The translations under genes were made by a program, and so were the position numbers. 64,000 nucleotides of DNA, from positions 2,591,501 to 2,655,500 of the forward strand of contig NC_014410.1 in the NCBI RefSeq assembly GCF_000145615.1, given 5' to 3'. Every line of letters begins with the position of its first letter. The first letter of the stretch is position 1. Below, piece by piece: positions 24,717-35,124 of this stretch. Origin of the DNA: Thermoanaerobacterium thermosaccharolyticum DSM 571 (lineage in GTDB: Bacteria > Bacillota > Thermoanaerobacteria > Thermoanaerobacterales > Thermoanaerobacteraceae). The notes beneath the pieces were generated by a model, which ran no database searches, was not told the origin of the DNA, and worked only from the letters and a program-made list of their open reading frames with translations.

Positions 24717-26318
24717 CTATATCAAATTTTTAACTGCCTTTGCCCTCAATATGCTGTTTAGTTTGTTCAATGATTCTACTGCCTCATTAGGGATTTCCCT
24801 ATCTGTGTTTACGATCATGAGTGCCGTCCCGTCATTTTTATTAGGGCTTACATGCATAGATGCAATATTTATGCCGAAATCCCCCAATACATTTCCGATA
24901 TGTCCTATTACACCAGGTATATCTTTATTTCTCACAAACAGCATGTACTCAGTCGGTTCAAAGTTGACTCTATGGCCTAAATATTCTACAATCCTTATCT
25001 CATCTCCATATGTCGTCCCTGAAAACTTAAATACATTTCCTTTTGTATCCGTTACCTTTAGCGTCACAAGGCTTGAATAGTGGTCTATCTCCTCTATTTT
25101 GCCTTCTATTACTTCTATGCCCATCTCTTTTGCCCTAAGCCTAGCATTCACTATGCTTATGCCTTCTTTCAATGCAGGCCTTAAAAGCCCTTTCAATGCA
25201 TGAAGCGTCACAACTTCTGTATTGTGGTGCGATATATCGCCTCTAAAAATTACCTCGACAGATGATGCAGGATCATCGTTTATCTGGTAATAAAGTGCTC
25301 CCATGGCTTCACACAGCTTCATATAAGGCTTTAACTCTCCAAATTCGTCTGCTTTTATATCTGGTAGGTTTACTATGTTTCCGTACAGTTTGCCGTTTAA
25401 AGCCGTTATTACTTCTTTTGCTACAGATATGCCTACATTGTTTTGGGCCTCTACCGTAGATGCTCCTAAATGCGGAGTCACGACTACATTTGGAAGCTCT
25501 AAAAGCTTATTGTGGAAGTCCTGTTTTTCCCTGTCGTATGATGGCTCTACTTTAAACACGTCCAGTGCTGCTGCAGCAACAATCCCTTCTTTGACTGCAT
25601 TGTAAAGAGCTTCTTCATTTATAAGACCGCCTCTTGCGCAATTTACTATTCTGACGCCTTTTTTGACCTTTTTAAATTCTTCATCGCTAATTATGTCAAT
25701 GGTCTCTTCTGTCTTAGGTGTATGTATCGTGATAAAATCAGATTCACTTAAGAGTTCATCAAATGAAACTTTTTTGACGCCGAACTTTTCGAAGCGGCTG
25801 TCAGGAATGTATGGATCGTAAGCAATGACCTTCATACCAAAAGCTGCAAGCCTTGTTGCAACTAAAGACCCTATCCTTCCTAATCCGATTATGCCTACAG
25901 TCTTTCCGTTTAACTCTACACCTTTAAACTTATTTCTTCTAAAATCGCCATTTATTGCACCATTGTACGCCTGTGGTATGTTTCTGGCAATAGATAGCAT
26001 AAGCCCAATCGTATGCTCCGCTGCTGATATAATATTCCCCTCAGGTGTATTTACAACTATTATGCCCTTTTCTGTGGCTGCTAAAAGATCTATATTATCG
26101 ACGCCATTGCCTGCTCTTCCTATGACTTTTAAATTCTTTCCCTTTGAGATAAGTTCTTTATCAACTTTTGTTACACTTCTTACGACGATTGCATCATAGT
26201 CTCCTATGATTTCTAAAAGCTCCTGCCGCGGCAAATCTAATTTAAAATCAACTTCAGCGTGATTTTTAAGGTACTCTATACCACTTTCGGCAATTCTCTC
26301 CGTCACCAATACTTTCAC
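24717..26318 (-). CDS. serA: D-3-phosphoglycerate dehydrogenase
   Basis: A 533-residue SerA of the long (ASB plus ACT) type. It oxidises 3-phosphoglycerate to 3-phosphohydroxypyruvate with NAD, the first step of serine synthesis. The Rossmann motif VGIIGLGRIGSLVATRLAAF lies near 140-160. Catalytic residues are R in NCARGGLI, E in VFKVEP, and H in VVTPHLGAST. The C-terminal ACT domain begins at about 455 (KDIPGVIGHIGNVLGDFGIN) and is where serine usually binds as feedback inhibitor. It follows the aminotransferase gene by 29 bp and forms an operon with it. Confidence 0.96.
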   Translation of the reverse strand: MKVLVTERIAESGIEYLKNHAEVDFKLDLPRQELLEIIGDYDAIVVRSVTKVDKELISKGKNLKVIGRAGNGVDNIDLLAATEKGIIVVNTPEGNIISAAEHTIGLMLSIARNIPQAYNGAINGDFRRNKFKGVELNGKTVGIIGLGRIGSLVATRLAAFGMKVIAYDPYIPDSRFEKFGVKKVSFDELLSESDFITIHTPKTEETIDIISDEEFKKVKKGVRIVNCARGGLINEEALYNAVKEGIVAAAALDVFKVEPSYDREKQDFHNKLLELPNVVVTPHLGASTVEAQNNVGISVAKEVITALNGKLYGNIVNLPDIKADEFGELKPYMKLCEAMGALYYQINDDPASSVEVIFRGDISHHNTEVVTLHALKGLLRPALKEGISIVNARLRAKEMGIEVIEGKIEEIDHYSSLVTLKVTDTKGNVFKFSGTTYGDEIRIVEYLGHRVNFEPTEYMLFVRNKDIPGVIGHIGNVLGDFGINIASMHVSPNKNDGTALMIVNTDREIPNEAVESLNKLNSILRAKAVKNLI

Positions 26319-26347
26319 AACAAATCCCCCTCAAAAAATATTTAAAA

Positions 26348-27436
26348 CTAAGATAAATCAGATAGTGCATTTTTTAGGGCATCAAATGTCAAATCCAGCA
26401 TTTCATCTGTAATATATCCCATGTGTCCTATGCGTATTATTTTACCCTTCAAGTGAGCTTGGCCTCCTGTTATAAGTATTCCACGTTCTGACATGTAGTT
26501 TATTATGTCTCCTGCTTTGTACCCTTCAGGCACTTCTACTGCAGTCAAAAGATCTGACGATATGGATTCATCAGGGAAAAGTTTAAGACCTATATCTTTG
26601 ATGGTTTTTCTTACCTTCTCACCGATTAAGTGCTGATTTTTGTATACTGTGTCCATACCAATATTAAGAAGCATGTCTGTAGCCTTCTTTACGGCCATAA
26701 TTGTGGAAACTGCAGGTGTATATGGGTTGTCCGGTTTTTCCTTTTGCACACCTCGCCTTGCTTTTTTAAGGTCAAAATAATATTTAGGAAGATCAGATTC
26801 CTCTGCCATCTGCCATGCCCTCTCGCTTAAAGCAACAAAGCTAAGACCCGGTGGAGACATTAAGCATTTCTGAGAACACGTCACAACCGCATCAAGCCCC
26901 CATTCGTCCATCTCTAGGGGTATACCGCCCAATGAGCTTACGGCATCCACAATGACTGGCACATCATGCCTTTTTGCAACATCAGCTATTGCTTTTATGT
27001 CGTTTGTGACGCCTGTTGATGTCTCATTTTGCGTCACAATCAATGCCTTGTATTCATTCTTTTTCAATGCATCTTCTAATTTGTTCAGATCGACTGCATT
27101 GCCCCATCCAAAATCGATAATGTCTGAATCAAGTCCGTACGCCTTTGTAATATCATAGAACCTTTCTCCAAAATGTCCGATGCTTGCAACAAGAACTTTA
27201 TCTCCCTTTTTAAAGAGATTTGCAACAACAGCCTCCATGCCGCCTGTACCTGATGATGTTAGCGTTAATACATCCATATTTGTTTTAAATATCTTTTTAA
27301 GATTTGAATTAAGACATGAAAAAAGTTCATAAAACTCCGGCGTCCTATGGTGATATGGCTGCAGATGACATACATCTAATACTTCCTTTGGCACCATAGT
27401 AGGCCCCGGAGTCATAAGAATTTTGTCACTCATCAT
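26348..27436 (-). CDS. Class V aminotransferase (serine-pyruvate/alanine-glyoxylate type)
   Basis: About 362 residues of fold-type I PLP enzyme. It opens with KILMTPGPTMVPKEVL, typical of the AGXT/SPT family. The PLP lysine is in VVTCSQKCLMSPPGLSF (about 193) and the PLP-phosphate region is SSGTGGMEAVVANL. Being directly upstream of serA, it probably acts as the phosphoserine (or serine-forming) transaminase, as such genes do in several clostridia and archaea. That is inferred from context. AAGGTG precedes two adjacent ATGs (27436 and 27433); either could be used. Confidence 0.9.
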   Translation of the reverse strand: MMSDKILMTPGPTMVPKEVLDVCHLQPYHHRTPEFYELFSCLNSNLKKIFKTNMDVLTLTSSGTGGMEAVVANLFKKGDKVLVASIGHFGERFYDITKAYGLDSDIIDFGWGNAVDLNKLEDALKKNEYKALIVTQNETSTGVTNDIKAIADVAKRHDVPVIVDAVSSLGGIPLEMDEWGLDAVVTCSQKCLMSPPGLSFVALSERAWQMAEESDLPKYYFDLKKARRGVQKEKPDNPYTPAVSTIMAVKKATDMLLNIGMDTVYKNQHLIGEKVRKTIKDIGLKLFPDESISSDLLTAVEVPEGYKAGDIINYMSERGILITGGQAHLKGKIIRIGHMGYITDEMLDLTFDALKNALSDLS

Positions 27437-27507
27437 CTTCACACCTTTTTAAATATTTATTTAATATGATAAACTATTAAAGAAAAAAATGCAATAGGAA
27501 AAAACAT

Positions 27508-27532
27508 ATGTCTACTATAAGTAGACATTATA
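27508..27532 (-). promoter_or_regulatory. Palindromic operator at the aminotransferase-serA promoter
   Basis: A perfect palindrome ATGTCTACT-ATA-AGTAGACAT (27508-27528) overlaps a minus-strand -10 TATAAT (27532-27527) and would cover the transcription start. The -35 is poor, which is common for regulated promoters. The regulator is unknown. Confidence 0.5.
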
Positions 27533-27570
27533 GTATGTATTAGTTTATCTTATGCAAAAAATGAGATAAA

Positions 27571-28707
27571 CTATTTAGAGTTCCTTCCTGATATGAATAT
27601 GCGAATTATATCTTCTGCCCTGTCAGACATAAGCTTTTTAGCATTTATCATCGCTTCTTGAAGCGTCATAGGTTTATCTACGATGCTGAACATTGATGTG
27701 ACACCTACATCATAAAGGTCTTTATAGTTTTTACCTAGACCACCTGATAGTATCAGAACAGGCTTTCCGTATTTTTTTGCTATCCTTGCTATGCCTGCTG
27801 GTGCTTTGCCGTATGCAGTTTGAAAATCTGTATTGCCTTCACCCGTTATTACAATATCACATGACTTTATCTTTTCATCTATATTTGAAGCTTCCATCAC
27901 AATGTCTATTCCAGATCTTATCTTAGCATTTAAAAATGCCATTAAGGAAAAGCCCAGTCCGCCCGCCGCACCAGCACCGGGAACGTCTGAAAAGTCTTTG
28001 CCTAATGTCTCTTTTACCACACTGGCATAGTGCCTTAAATTGTCGTCAAGAATTTCCACCATCTCTTTTGTTGCACCTTTCTGTGGTCCATATACAGCAG
28101 ATGCACCGTTTTCACCACAAAGAGGATTTGTTACATCAGATGCCACTATGAAAATACTTTCATATACTCTTTTATCAATACTGCTTATGTCAACTTTTTT
28201 GAGCTTGTAAAGATTTCCTCCTCCGTAAGGTATGTCTTTGCCGTCTTCATCTAAGAGCTTAACTCCTAATGCTTGAATCATTCCGGCACCACCGTCGTTT
28301 GTGGCGCTGCCGCCTAAACCTATGATGAATTTGCGGCACCCTTTATCTAATGCTTCCTTTATAAGCTGACCGACGCCGTAAGTCGTAGTTATTAAAGGAT
28401 TTCTCATGTTGTCTGGCACAAGGCTTAAGCCTGACGATGCAGCCATCTCTATCACTGCAGTGCCATCATTTAATATGCCAAAAAAGCTTTTTACCGTATC
28501 CCCAAGCGGTCCTACCACTTCTGCTTCTACAACTTTTCCTCCTGATGAGAAAATCAAGGCATCAACAGTTCCTTCTCCACCATCTGCTATAGGAACTCCT
28601 ACAATCTCAGCATCTATGGCTCTTCTTATCCCTTCACTTATGGCTTCTAGGACTTCCTTTGATGACAAGCTTCCTTTGAATGAATCAGGAGCAACTAATA
28701 TCTTCAT
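27571..28707 (-). CDS. Glycerate kinase
   Basis: A 378-residue enzyme of the GlxK/GarK family, which phosphorylates glycerate (usually to 2-phosphoglycerate). Signatures: MKILVAPDSFKGSLSSKEVL at the start, IGVPIADGGEGTVDAL, FIIGLGGSATNDGGAGMIQA, and DIVITGEGNTDFQTAYGKAP. The start at 28707 is chosen because the family begins at this methionine and GGTGAGAG precedes it. It is set off from neighbours by hairpins on both sides. It may feed the serine/glycerate branch with the adjacent serA operon. Confidence 0.93.
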   Translation of the reverse strand: MKILVAPDSFKGSLSSKEVLEAISEGIRRAIDAEIVGVPIADGGEGTVDALIFSSGGKVVEAEVVGPLGDTVKSFFGILNDGTAVIEMAASSGLSLVPDNMRNPLITTTYGVGQLIKEALDKGCRKFIIGLGGSATNDGGAGMIQALGVKLLDEDGKDIPYGGGNLYKLKKVDISSIDKRVYESIFIVASDVTNPLCGENGASAVYGPQKGATKEMVEILDDNLRHYASVVKETLGKDFSDVPGAGAAGGLGFSLMAFLNAKIRSGIDIVMEASNIDEKIKSCDIVITGEGNTDFQTAYGKAPAGIARIAKKYGKPVLILSGGLGKNYKDLYDVGVTSMFSIVDKPMTLQEAMINAKKLMSDRAEDIIRIFISGRNSK

Positions 28708-28763
28708 TCTCTCACCACCCATATGCATATTAAGACATACAAAAACGTCTTTTTAAAAATGGA

Positions 28764-28798
28764 GACAATTTTGCATCGTTCGTTCATGCAAAATTGTC
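28764..28798. terminator. Terminator after the S41 protease gene
   Basis: Perfect 13-bp arms GACAATTTTGCAT and ATGCAAAATTGTC; on the minus strand it is followed, after a few bases, by a T-run. Confidence 0.75.
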
Positions 28799-28837
28799 TT
28801 CTCTCAATTATAGCGCATCATCAATTTATGATATCAT

Positions 28838-30205
28838 CTACTGATTTAAAAGCTCAATAGCTTTATTCAACTGGGCATCATTTTTAAGTGTCAAACCATA
28901 GAAATACGAAAGGGCATCAGTGGTGCCTCTATCAAGGACGCCTGTTGCTGGTATTCCTGCGTATTTTTGAAAGCTCACAATAGCATCATACGTGTCATTT
29001 CCAAAATACCCGTTAGGCTCCCCTTTATAATACCCTAAAAGACTTAAATACGACTGAAGCAGTTTTACGTCATTTCCTGTATCACCCTTTTTTATATCTT
29101 TTGTATACACCAATTCCGGCAAAGCTACCCTGCTGTCTTTTACCTCCACATCAGGTTTAAGGCCTGTTCCGTCAATCCATCTTCCTGATGGAAGCAGGTA
29201 TTTTGCAATAGTAAGTTTTATACCACTGCCATCAGAAAATGGAAATACTTCCTGGACAGTTCCTTTGCCGTATGAATTTTCACCTACCAGTATTCCTGCT
29301 TTAGTATCCTGTATGGCACCTGCTAGTATTTCAGCTGCTGACGCAGTTCCACCGTTTATAAGCACCGCCAGCTTATATTTCTGATTTTTTAAGTTTGAAT
29401 AATACGTCTGGTTGTTTCCACCGTTCATAGCCACCGTCACAACAGGACCTGCCGGTACAAAGAAGTTTGCAACATCTACAGCTTCAGACAAGTATCCGCC
29501 GGGATTATCCCTTAAATCGATGACAAGTTTCTTTATATTGTTTTGATCCATATAGTCAAGGGCTTTTGCAACATTGTCTTCAGTATTTCCATTAAACTCA
29601 CTTATGTCTATATAGCCTATACCGTTTATTATTTTATACGATACCGGGTTTATCTTTATGACATCCCTCGTTATCTCGTATTCGACTGTCTTCCCATTTA
29701 CCAAAAAGCCTATCTTCACTTTTGTGCCTTTTTCGCCTTTGATGAGATTTGTCACGTCGTTTACGCTCATCCCTGTCACATCTTTGCCATCGACAGATAC
29801 GACAATATATCCGCTTTTTACACCAGCTTTTTGCGCCGGCGAACCGTCAACCGTAGACACGACTACTATGTCGTTGTCCCTTTGTTCAACTACCATTCCA
29901 ACACCTGTAAAAGTGCCTGATGTAGATTCTGTAAATGAATCCATCTCATCTTTAGTAAAATATGTACTGTATTTATCTAGTGATGATAATATGCCTTTTA
30001 TGGCGCCCTCTTCCATTTGATCATATGTTATGTCTCCTGCATAGTTGTCTTTTATAAACTGCATGAGAGAACCTAAATCATCTAAATAACTGCTTATACT
30101 GTTGCTCTCCGCCGTATTCGTTGCAGCATACGTAGCTGAAGGTACGGAAAATACCAGCGACAATACGATTACAAAAGAAAGGAAAAACGATAAATACCTT
30201 CTCAT
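28838..30205 (-). CDS. C-terminal processing peptidase (S41 family, CtpA/CtpB-like)
   Basis: A 455-residue secreted or membrane-anchored serine protease. N-terminal signal segment (to about residue 28). PDZ domain at about 95-175 (SGTFTGVGMVVEQRDNDIVV onwards, with SPAQKAGVKSGYIVVSVDGK). The protease core has DLRDNPGGYL, the catalytic Ser in GGTASAAEILAGAIQD (about 289) and the Lys in GENSYGKGTVQEVF (about 314). A C-terminal peptidoglycan-binding domain follows (KLLQSYLSLLGYYKGEPNGY). This layout matches Bacillus CtpA/CtpB, processing proteins in sporulation or envelope maintenance. Confidence 0.93.
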   Translation of the reverse strand: MRRYLSFFLSFVIVLSLVFSVPSATYAATNTAESNSISSYLDDLGSLMQFIKDNYAGDITYDQMEEGAIKGILSSLDKYSTYFTKDEMDSFTESTSGTFTGVGMVVEQRDNDIVVVSTVDGSPAQKAGVKSGYIVVSVDGKDVTGMSVNDVTNLIKGEKGTKVKIGFLVNGKTVEYEITRDVIKINPVSYKIINGIGYIDISEFNGNTEDNVAKALDYMDQNNIKKLVIDLRDNPGGYLSEAVDVANFFVPAGPVVTVAMNGGNNQTYYSNLKNQKYKLAVLINGGTASAAEILAGAIQDTKAGILVGENSYGKGTVQEVFPFSDGSGIKLTIAKYLLPSGRWIDGTGLKPDVEVKDSRVALPELVYTKDIKKGDTGNDVKLLQSYLSLLGYYKGEPNGYFGNDTYDAIVSFQKYAGIPATGVLDRGTTDALSYFYGLTLKNDAQLNKAIELLNQ

Positions 30206-30289
30206 AAAATAAGCCTCCTTAAGAATAATTTACCTCAATTATATCACAAAATTTTAAACATATCGCTATAAGCTGTCCTAATGCAAAAT

Positions 30290-30311
30290 AAAGGCCTATT
30301 AATAGACCTTT
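30290..30311. terminator. Terminator after thrB
   Basis: A 22-bp hairpin AAAGGCCTATTAATAGACCT plus TT, with one G-T pair, overlapping the last bases of thrB; an AT-rich tail follows. Confidence 0.6.
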
Positions 30312-31215
30312 ATAAGATTTTAGCACCAGTATTATCGCATTTTAATTCGTAAATACGGCATTTAATATTCCTATCTTCGTAAACTTTTTTTACTGACTCT
30401 TTCACTTTGTCTGCAATGCTGATATCCGCAAGTACCATCATAGTTGGTCCTGCGCCGCTTAAAAATGACGCATATGCTCCATTATCAAGCGCTCTTTCTA
30501 TTACGTAGTACATCTCAGGTATGAATTCTTTGCGGTAGACCTGATGCAACATGTCTTGTGATGCAAACTTCAATAAATCGTACCTGCCGGAAAAAAAAGA
30601 TGCTGTAAGCAGCGACGCCCTTCCTACATTAAAAACGCCATTTCTAAACTCTATCATTGATGGCAGGACGCCTCTGGCTTTTGACGTTAAAAGCTCCCTG
30701 TCCGGATAGAATGCCAAAAACCTTATATTGTCATCTACTTCTTTTTTAATGTAGTAAGTCCTCTTACCATCAAACGTAGCTACATTAAAGCCACCATTTA
30801 AGGCAGGAGCCACATTGTCCGCATGGCCTTCCATTAAAGACGCCATGTCGAGAATATCATCATGGCTTAATGGATTCCCCGTGAGGACATTTGCCGCAAC
30901 GAGACCGCCTATTATGGCAGATGCACTGCTTCCAAGACCGCTTCCTGTCGGTATATTGTTAGTAGTCTTTATATAGAGACCACTTACGGTTATGTTTAAT
31001 TTGTCAAAAACTTTCTTGGCTGCTTTATATATGAGGTTTTTCTCATCCCGATCTATATTTAAAATGCCTTCCCCTTCAACATCAATCACAAGTCTGCTGC
31101 CTTTAAGCTCCATGTATATATCATTGTAAAGATTGAGGGCAACACCTAGTGAGTCAAATCCAGGACCTAAATTTGCCGTTGATGCCGGAACTCTCACAAG
31201 GACAGACTTATCCAT
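30310..31215 (-). CDS. thrB: Homoserine kinase
   Basis: A 301-residue GHMP kinase that phosphorylates homoserine on the way to threonine. The N-terminal [20 protein letters not shown] and the ATP loop [20 protein letters not shown] are diagnostic, and [19 protein letters not shown] is motif 3. The ATG at 31215 follows AAGGTG; the in-frame GTG at 31224 overlaps that site. It overlaps the thrC stop by a few bases, closing the ACT-hom-thrC-thrB operon. Confidence 0.96.
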   Translation of the reverse strand: MDKSVLVRVPASTANLGPGFDSLGVALNLYNDIYMELKGSRLVIDVEGEGILNIDRDEKNLIYKAAKKVFDKLNITVSGLYIKTTNNIPTGSGLGSSASAIIGGLVAANVLTGNPLSHDDILDMASLMEGHADNVAPALNGGFNVATFDGKRTYYIKKEVDDNIRFLAFYPDRELLTSKARGVLPSMIEFRNGVFNVGRASLLTASFFSGRYDLLKFASQDMLHQVYRKEFIPEMYYVIERALDNGAYASFLSGAGPTMMVLADISIADKVKESVKKVYEDRNIKCRIYELKCDNTGAKIL

Positions 31216-32266
31216 ATATTGCACCTTCCAATGATTTTAGATCCGCATCAACTGTCTTTACACTGCTTCCTCCGAGTTTTATAGCCGTATCAGGATCCTT
31301 TAAGCCGTTTCCTGTAAGTATGCAGACTACCGTGTCTCCTTCTTTAAATAGACCTTCTCTGTACTTTTTTATGACGCCTGCAATGGGTGCGCATGATGCA
31401 GGCTCAGCAAATATTCCTTCGCTTTTGGCAAGAAGCGAGTAAGCTTCAAGTATCTCATCATCCGTAACCTTGTCGATAAGTCCCCCTGATTCATCTCTGG
31501 CTGCTACGGCCTTTTGCCAGCTGGCGGGATTTCCGATTCTTATGGCTGTAGCTATTGTCTCAGGATGCTCAATTACTCTGTTTTCTACAATAGGAGCTGC
31601 ACCTGCTGCTTGAAACCCTATCATCTTAGGAAGTTTATTTATAACGCCAGCACTGTAATACTCTTTAAATCCCATCCAGTATGCTGTTATATTCCCTGCA
31701 TTGCCTACAGGAAGTGCCAGATAATCAGGAGCTTTTTTTAATGTATCGCATATTTCAAATGATGATGACTTCTGCCCTTCAAGTCTATACGGATTTATAG
31801 AATTAACGACAGTTATAGGATGCTTTTTTGATATTTCCCTCACTAAATTAAGCGCATCATCAAAGTTGCCATTTATTGCAATAACTTCTGCTCCGTATGC
31901 AATAGCCTGTGCTAGTTTGCCTAATGCAATTTTCCCCCCTGGAATCAAGACAATACATTTAAGCCCTGCCTTTGCAGCATATGCAGCCGCTGATGCAGAT
32001 GTATTGCCTGTTGATGCACACACAACAGCCCGTGACCCTTCCTGCTTTGCCATGGACACAGCAACAGTCATTCCCCTATCTTTGAATGAACCTGTAGGGT
32101 TTAGCCCTTCGTATTTTAAGTATATCTTAAGCCCAGGAAGCTTTTTTGCAAGATTTAAAGCTTCTATAAGGGGCGTATTTCCTTCTTTCAACGTGATTAT
32201 ATTTTCATCATCTATTTTAGGCATGTGGCTTCTGTATGATTTGATTATTCCATCCCATTCCATCAT
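31208..32266 (-). CDS. thrC: Threonine synthase
   Basis: A 352-residue PLP enzyme converting O-phosphohomoserine to threonine. The PLP lysine is in [14 protein letters not shown] (about 60). The phosphate-binding loop is [13 protein letters not shown], and [20 protein letters not shown] is the other family signature. Ribosome site GAGGGGGACGA; ATG overlaps the hom stop (ATGA). It is of the short bacterial type. Confidence 0.97.
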   Translation of the reverse strand: MMEWDGIIKSYRSHMPKIDDENIITLKEGNTPLIEALNLAKKLPGLKIYLKYEGLNPTGSFKDRGMTVAVSMAKQEGSRAVVCASTGNTSASAAAYAAKAGLKCIVLIPGGKIALGKLAQAIAYGAEVIAINGNFDDALNLVREISKKHPITVVNSINPYRLEGQKSSSFEICDTLKKAPDYLALPVGNAGNITAYWMGFKEYYSAGVINKLPKMIGFQAAGAAPIVENRVIEHPETIATAIRIGNPASWQKAVAARDESGGLIDKVTDDEILEAYSLLAKSEGIFAEPASCAPIAGVIKKYREGLFKEGDTVVCILTGNGLKDPDTAIKLGGSSVKTVDADLKSLEGAIYG

Positions 32267-33522
32267 TCGTCCCCCTCTACTCTTATTACACTTGCAACTT
32301 TGTCTATCTCTCTTAAATTGCCTATCTCGTCTAAGGCCTTAAATAAATTTTTAGTCAGTGCATTATGTGTAATCAAGACTATCTCTGCATACTCTCCCAT
32401 AATCTCCTTCTGAACTACAGATACAAGGCTTATACCTTCTGCACCAAGCACACCTGTTATTTTGCTCATTACACCAGGTTTATCCAGCGCTACAAGCCTT
32501 ATATAGTATTTGGATACAGTATCCACGATATCTTTAATCTCGGCGTCATCATATCCATTTTGAGCAGGTATGTGATTTGCCACATCAATTACGTCAGCAA
32601 CGACAGCACTGGCTGTCGGCATCATCCCTGCACCTTGTCCGTAAAACATAAGCTTACCAACTGCATTGCCTTCCACCAGTATAGCATTGTAAACTCCATT
32701 TACGCCGTTTAACGGATTTTTCTTTGATATCATGACAGGATGAACCCAAGCTTCTAGCTTTCCATCATCATCAAGCCTTCCGTATGCTATTAACTTTATA
32801 GTGAATCCCAGTTCTTCTGCGTACTTAATATCCTCCTTGGAGATGGTCCTTATACCTTTTGTGTATATATCATCAGGTACCACGTATTTATTAAATGACA
32901 GCGTACAAAGGATCGCAAGCTTTCTTGCGGCATCAAATCCGTCCACATCATCAGTTGGATCAAGCTCCGCATATCCCTTTTGCTGTGCCTCTTTTAAGAC
33001 ACCTTCAAAGCTCATGCCTCTCATCTTCATCTCTGTCAGGATATAATTCGTTGTACCGTTTAGTATGCCTTTTATCTCGTATATCTTATTTGCAGCGAGG
33101 CAGCTTTTTAAAGGTCTAATTATCGGTATGCCTCCTCCCACAGAAGCCTCGTAAAGGAGATTTACGTTGTTTTCATCTGCAAGCTTTATAAGCTCTTTGC
33201 CGTGCTTGGCGATTACTTCTTTATTTGCCGTAACGACGTTTTTGCCTCTTATAATGGCTTCTTTCATGTACTCCAGCGCAGGGTGTTCCTTCCCCATCAC
33301 CTCCACTACTACATCTATCTCTGGATCTTCTAAGATGTCGTACGGATTTATGGTTATTTTTCCCTGTGCCTCTTTGATCCTTTTCTTCTCTGGATCTTTC
33401 ACAAGTATCTTTTTAATCTCTATCTTCTGGCCAATCTTCTTCTCAATGGCATCCCCATTTTCTTCTATCAGGTGGACAACACCTGAACCAACAGTTCCAA
33501 GCCCCATTAAACCTATCTTCAC
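32263..33522 (-). CDS. hom: Homoserine dehydrogenase
   Basis: About 419 residues. N-terminal NAD(P) motif [17 protein letters not shown]; the homoserine-binding segment has [14 protein letters not shown] and [20 protein letters not shown], with the catalytic Lys in the latter. A C-terminal ACT domain ([20 protein letters not shown]) probably senses threonine. The preferred start is GTG 33522 (VKIGLMG), seven to nine bases after GGAAGGG; a TTG further upstream lies before that site. Second gene of the threonine operon. Confidence 0.96.
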   Translation of the reverse strand: MKIGLMGLGTVGSGVVHLIEENGDAIEKKIGQKIEIKKILVKDPEKKRIKEAQGKITINPYDILEDPEIDVVVEVMGKEHPALEYMKEAIIRGKNVVTANKEVIAKHGKELIKLADENNVNLLYEASVGGGIPIIRPLKSCLAANKIYEIKGILNGTTNYILTEMKMRGMSFEGVLKEAQQKGYAELDPTDDVDGFDAARKLAILCTLSFNKYVVPDDIYTKGIRTISKEDIKYAEELGFTIKLIAYGRLDDDGKLEAWVHPVMISKKNPLNGVNGVYNAILVEGNAVGKLMFYGQGAGMMPTASAVVADVIDVANHIPAQNGYDDAEIKDIVDTVSKYYIRLVALDKPGVMSKITGVLGAEGISLVSVVQKEIMGEYAEIVLITHNALTKNLFKALDEIGNLREIDKVASVIRVEGDE

Positions 33523-33558
33523 AGTAGAACCCTTCCTCTCCAAAATAATGTAAATAAA

Positions 33559-33999
33559 TTACTCGCCAAGTATCTCTACCTTTCTGACACCGTGCTCTTC
33601 TTCAATCTTTTTTATTAGTTCTTCAATGCCCTTTGCCATGTACTGGGTATCTATGGATATAGAGACACTGGCAACCCCGAGGGACGGCATGCTTTGATTT
33701 ATCGTAATAACATTTCCTTTCATCATGGCTATAATATCCAGTATCGACGACAGGATACCAGGTATATGCTCTAAAAGCAATGACAAAGTTATTATCTTTC
33801 CCTTAGAAAACTTGGAGTAAGGAAAGATGTAATCTTTGTACTTGTAAAACGCACTTCTGGATATGCCAACTTTCTTCACCGCTTCGTTAATCGTTTTTGC
33901 CTCTCCTGTCTCGATGAGTTCCTTTGCCATGAGAGTTTTTTTAAGTGCATCAGATAAAATCTCTTCTCTGATGATGTAAAACTTGCTTTCTTCCTTCAA
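33559..33999 (-). CDS. ACT domain protein, UPF0735/PheB-like
   Basis: A 146-residue protein. The N-terminal third is helix-turn-helix-like ([23 protein letters not shown]), and the C-terminal two thirds are an ACT domain ([20 protein letters not shown]). UPF0735 proteins commonly precede hom-thrC-thrB in Firmicutes and are thought to sense an amino acid. It is the first gene of this threonine operon, 16 bp before hom. A regulatory role is inferred from domain content and position. Confidence 0.88.
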   Translation of the reverse strand: MKEESKFYIIREEILSDALKKTLMAKELIETGEAKTINEAVKKVGISRSAFYKYKDYIFPYSKFSKGKIITLSLLLEHIPGILSSILDIIAMMKGNVITINQSMPSLGVASVSISIDTQYMAKGIEELIKKIEEEHGVRKVEILGE

Positions 34000-34196
34000 A
34001 ATTCCGCCCCCTTTCTTGTGTATCTATATGGAGTACATTTATCCGTGTAATGTGTACATTTTATCACAGCTTCTTGAAAAAATCAAGTGCCAAAAAATTT
34101 GGACATAAATATGCCTTAAAAAATTTATAATTTTGTAACGAATTAGCATTTAATTTGTTATATAATATAAGTAAATGTTTTAAAGGGGAGATGAAA

Positions 34197-35114
34197 TTGA
34201 AGAACCTTTTGCTTTTGTTTTGTGTTTTATTGACAATACTTATGGCCGCCTGTTCAAGTGGCCAGTTTAACACATATAATGAAGATACAAAGTTTTTACT
34301 GAAGTATGGCTTTAGCCCTGAAAAAGAATCATCTTACTTCGATGTAACCATACCAACGGATTGGAAAATCCAAAGCACATCCATGCCTGTTGGACTTTAT
34401 TGGACTGAAGTGAATTTTTTATCAAGGGATATAGGGTATAATATTGAAAAATACAAAGGTAAAACTGTAAAAGCTGTAATATACAGATTAAACGAAAAAC
34501 TGCCAGGATTAGGAGAAAGCAGCAAGTACACTTATCCAGTAAATGCAGTCATCTTAAGGGATGGGGAAAATATAATAGGAGCATGGCTTGAATTTAATGG
34601 GTCAACACCTCTTTCACTTAAGAAAAATTACATCGAGACGCTTACAGAAAGGCCATGGATAGACTGGGTTATGTCCCACGGTTTCTTAAAAGAGATGGCA
34701 TCACCTGTAGTAGATAAGCTTACGCCTGAAGAGCTAATATACGCATATTTTAACGGGATAAATAAAGGAGACAAAAGCCTAATATATTTAACTCTCTCTA
34801 TTGATATGCTGCACGACATGCTCTACATCAATAGACCAGAAAAAACCCTTTACAATACGGATTTTGAGCAAAACAGCCTCGAGCTAAATACAAAATCGGC
34901 AACGGTATTAAGCATAGAGGAAAACAAAGGTTACACACCTGTAAAGAATAAAAATATCTATGAAAGCAAAGAGTACAAAGTGACAGTGAATCTGACATTA
35001 AAAAGCGAAGATAATACGCCTACAAGAAATGGAAGAAACACATTCTTCTTTATAATATCAAAGTCAACAAAAGATTCACCGTGGAAGATAGAATCAATAG
35101 GAACAGGGCCATAA
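34197..35114 (+). CDS. DUF4829-like lipoprotein
   Basis: About 305 residues with a lipoprotein signal peptide (LLTILMAACSS). The C-terminal half (LTPEELIYAYFNGINKGDKS to the end) resembles DUF4829, an uncharacterised module of clostridial lipoproteins. The start is best placed at TTG 34197: AGGGGAG ends at 34190, directly touching the ATG at 34191, which leaves no spacing for that ATG but six bases for the TTG. A TATAAT lies at 34161-34166. Transcribed alone; function unknown. Confidence 0.7.
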   Translation: MKNLLLLFCVLLTILMAACSSGQFNTYNEDTKFLLKYGFSPEKESSYFDVTIPTDWKIQSTSMPVGLYWTEVNFLSRDIGYNIEKYKGKTVKAVIYRLNEKLPGLGESSKYTYPVNAVILRDGENIIGAWLEFNGSTPLSLKKNYIETLTERPWIDWVMSHGFLKEMASPVVDKLTPEELIYAYFNGINKGDKSLIYLTLSIDMLHDMLYINRPEKTLYNTDFEQNSLELNTKSATVLSIEENKGYTPVKNKNIYESKEYKVTVNLTLKSEDNTPTRNGRNTFFFIISKSTKDSPWKIESIGTGP

Positions 35115-35124
35115 GGCCCTTTTA
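35105..35124. terminator. Bidirectional terminator between lipoprotein gene and walJ
   Basis: AGGGCC-ATAA-GGCCCT with T residues after it; it contains the lipoprotein stop codon. Confidence 0.75.
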
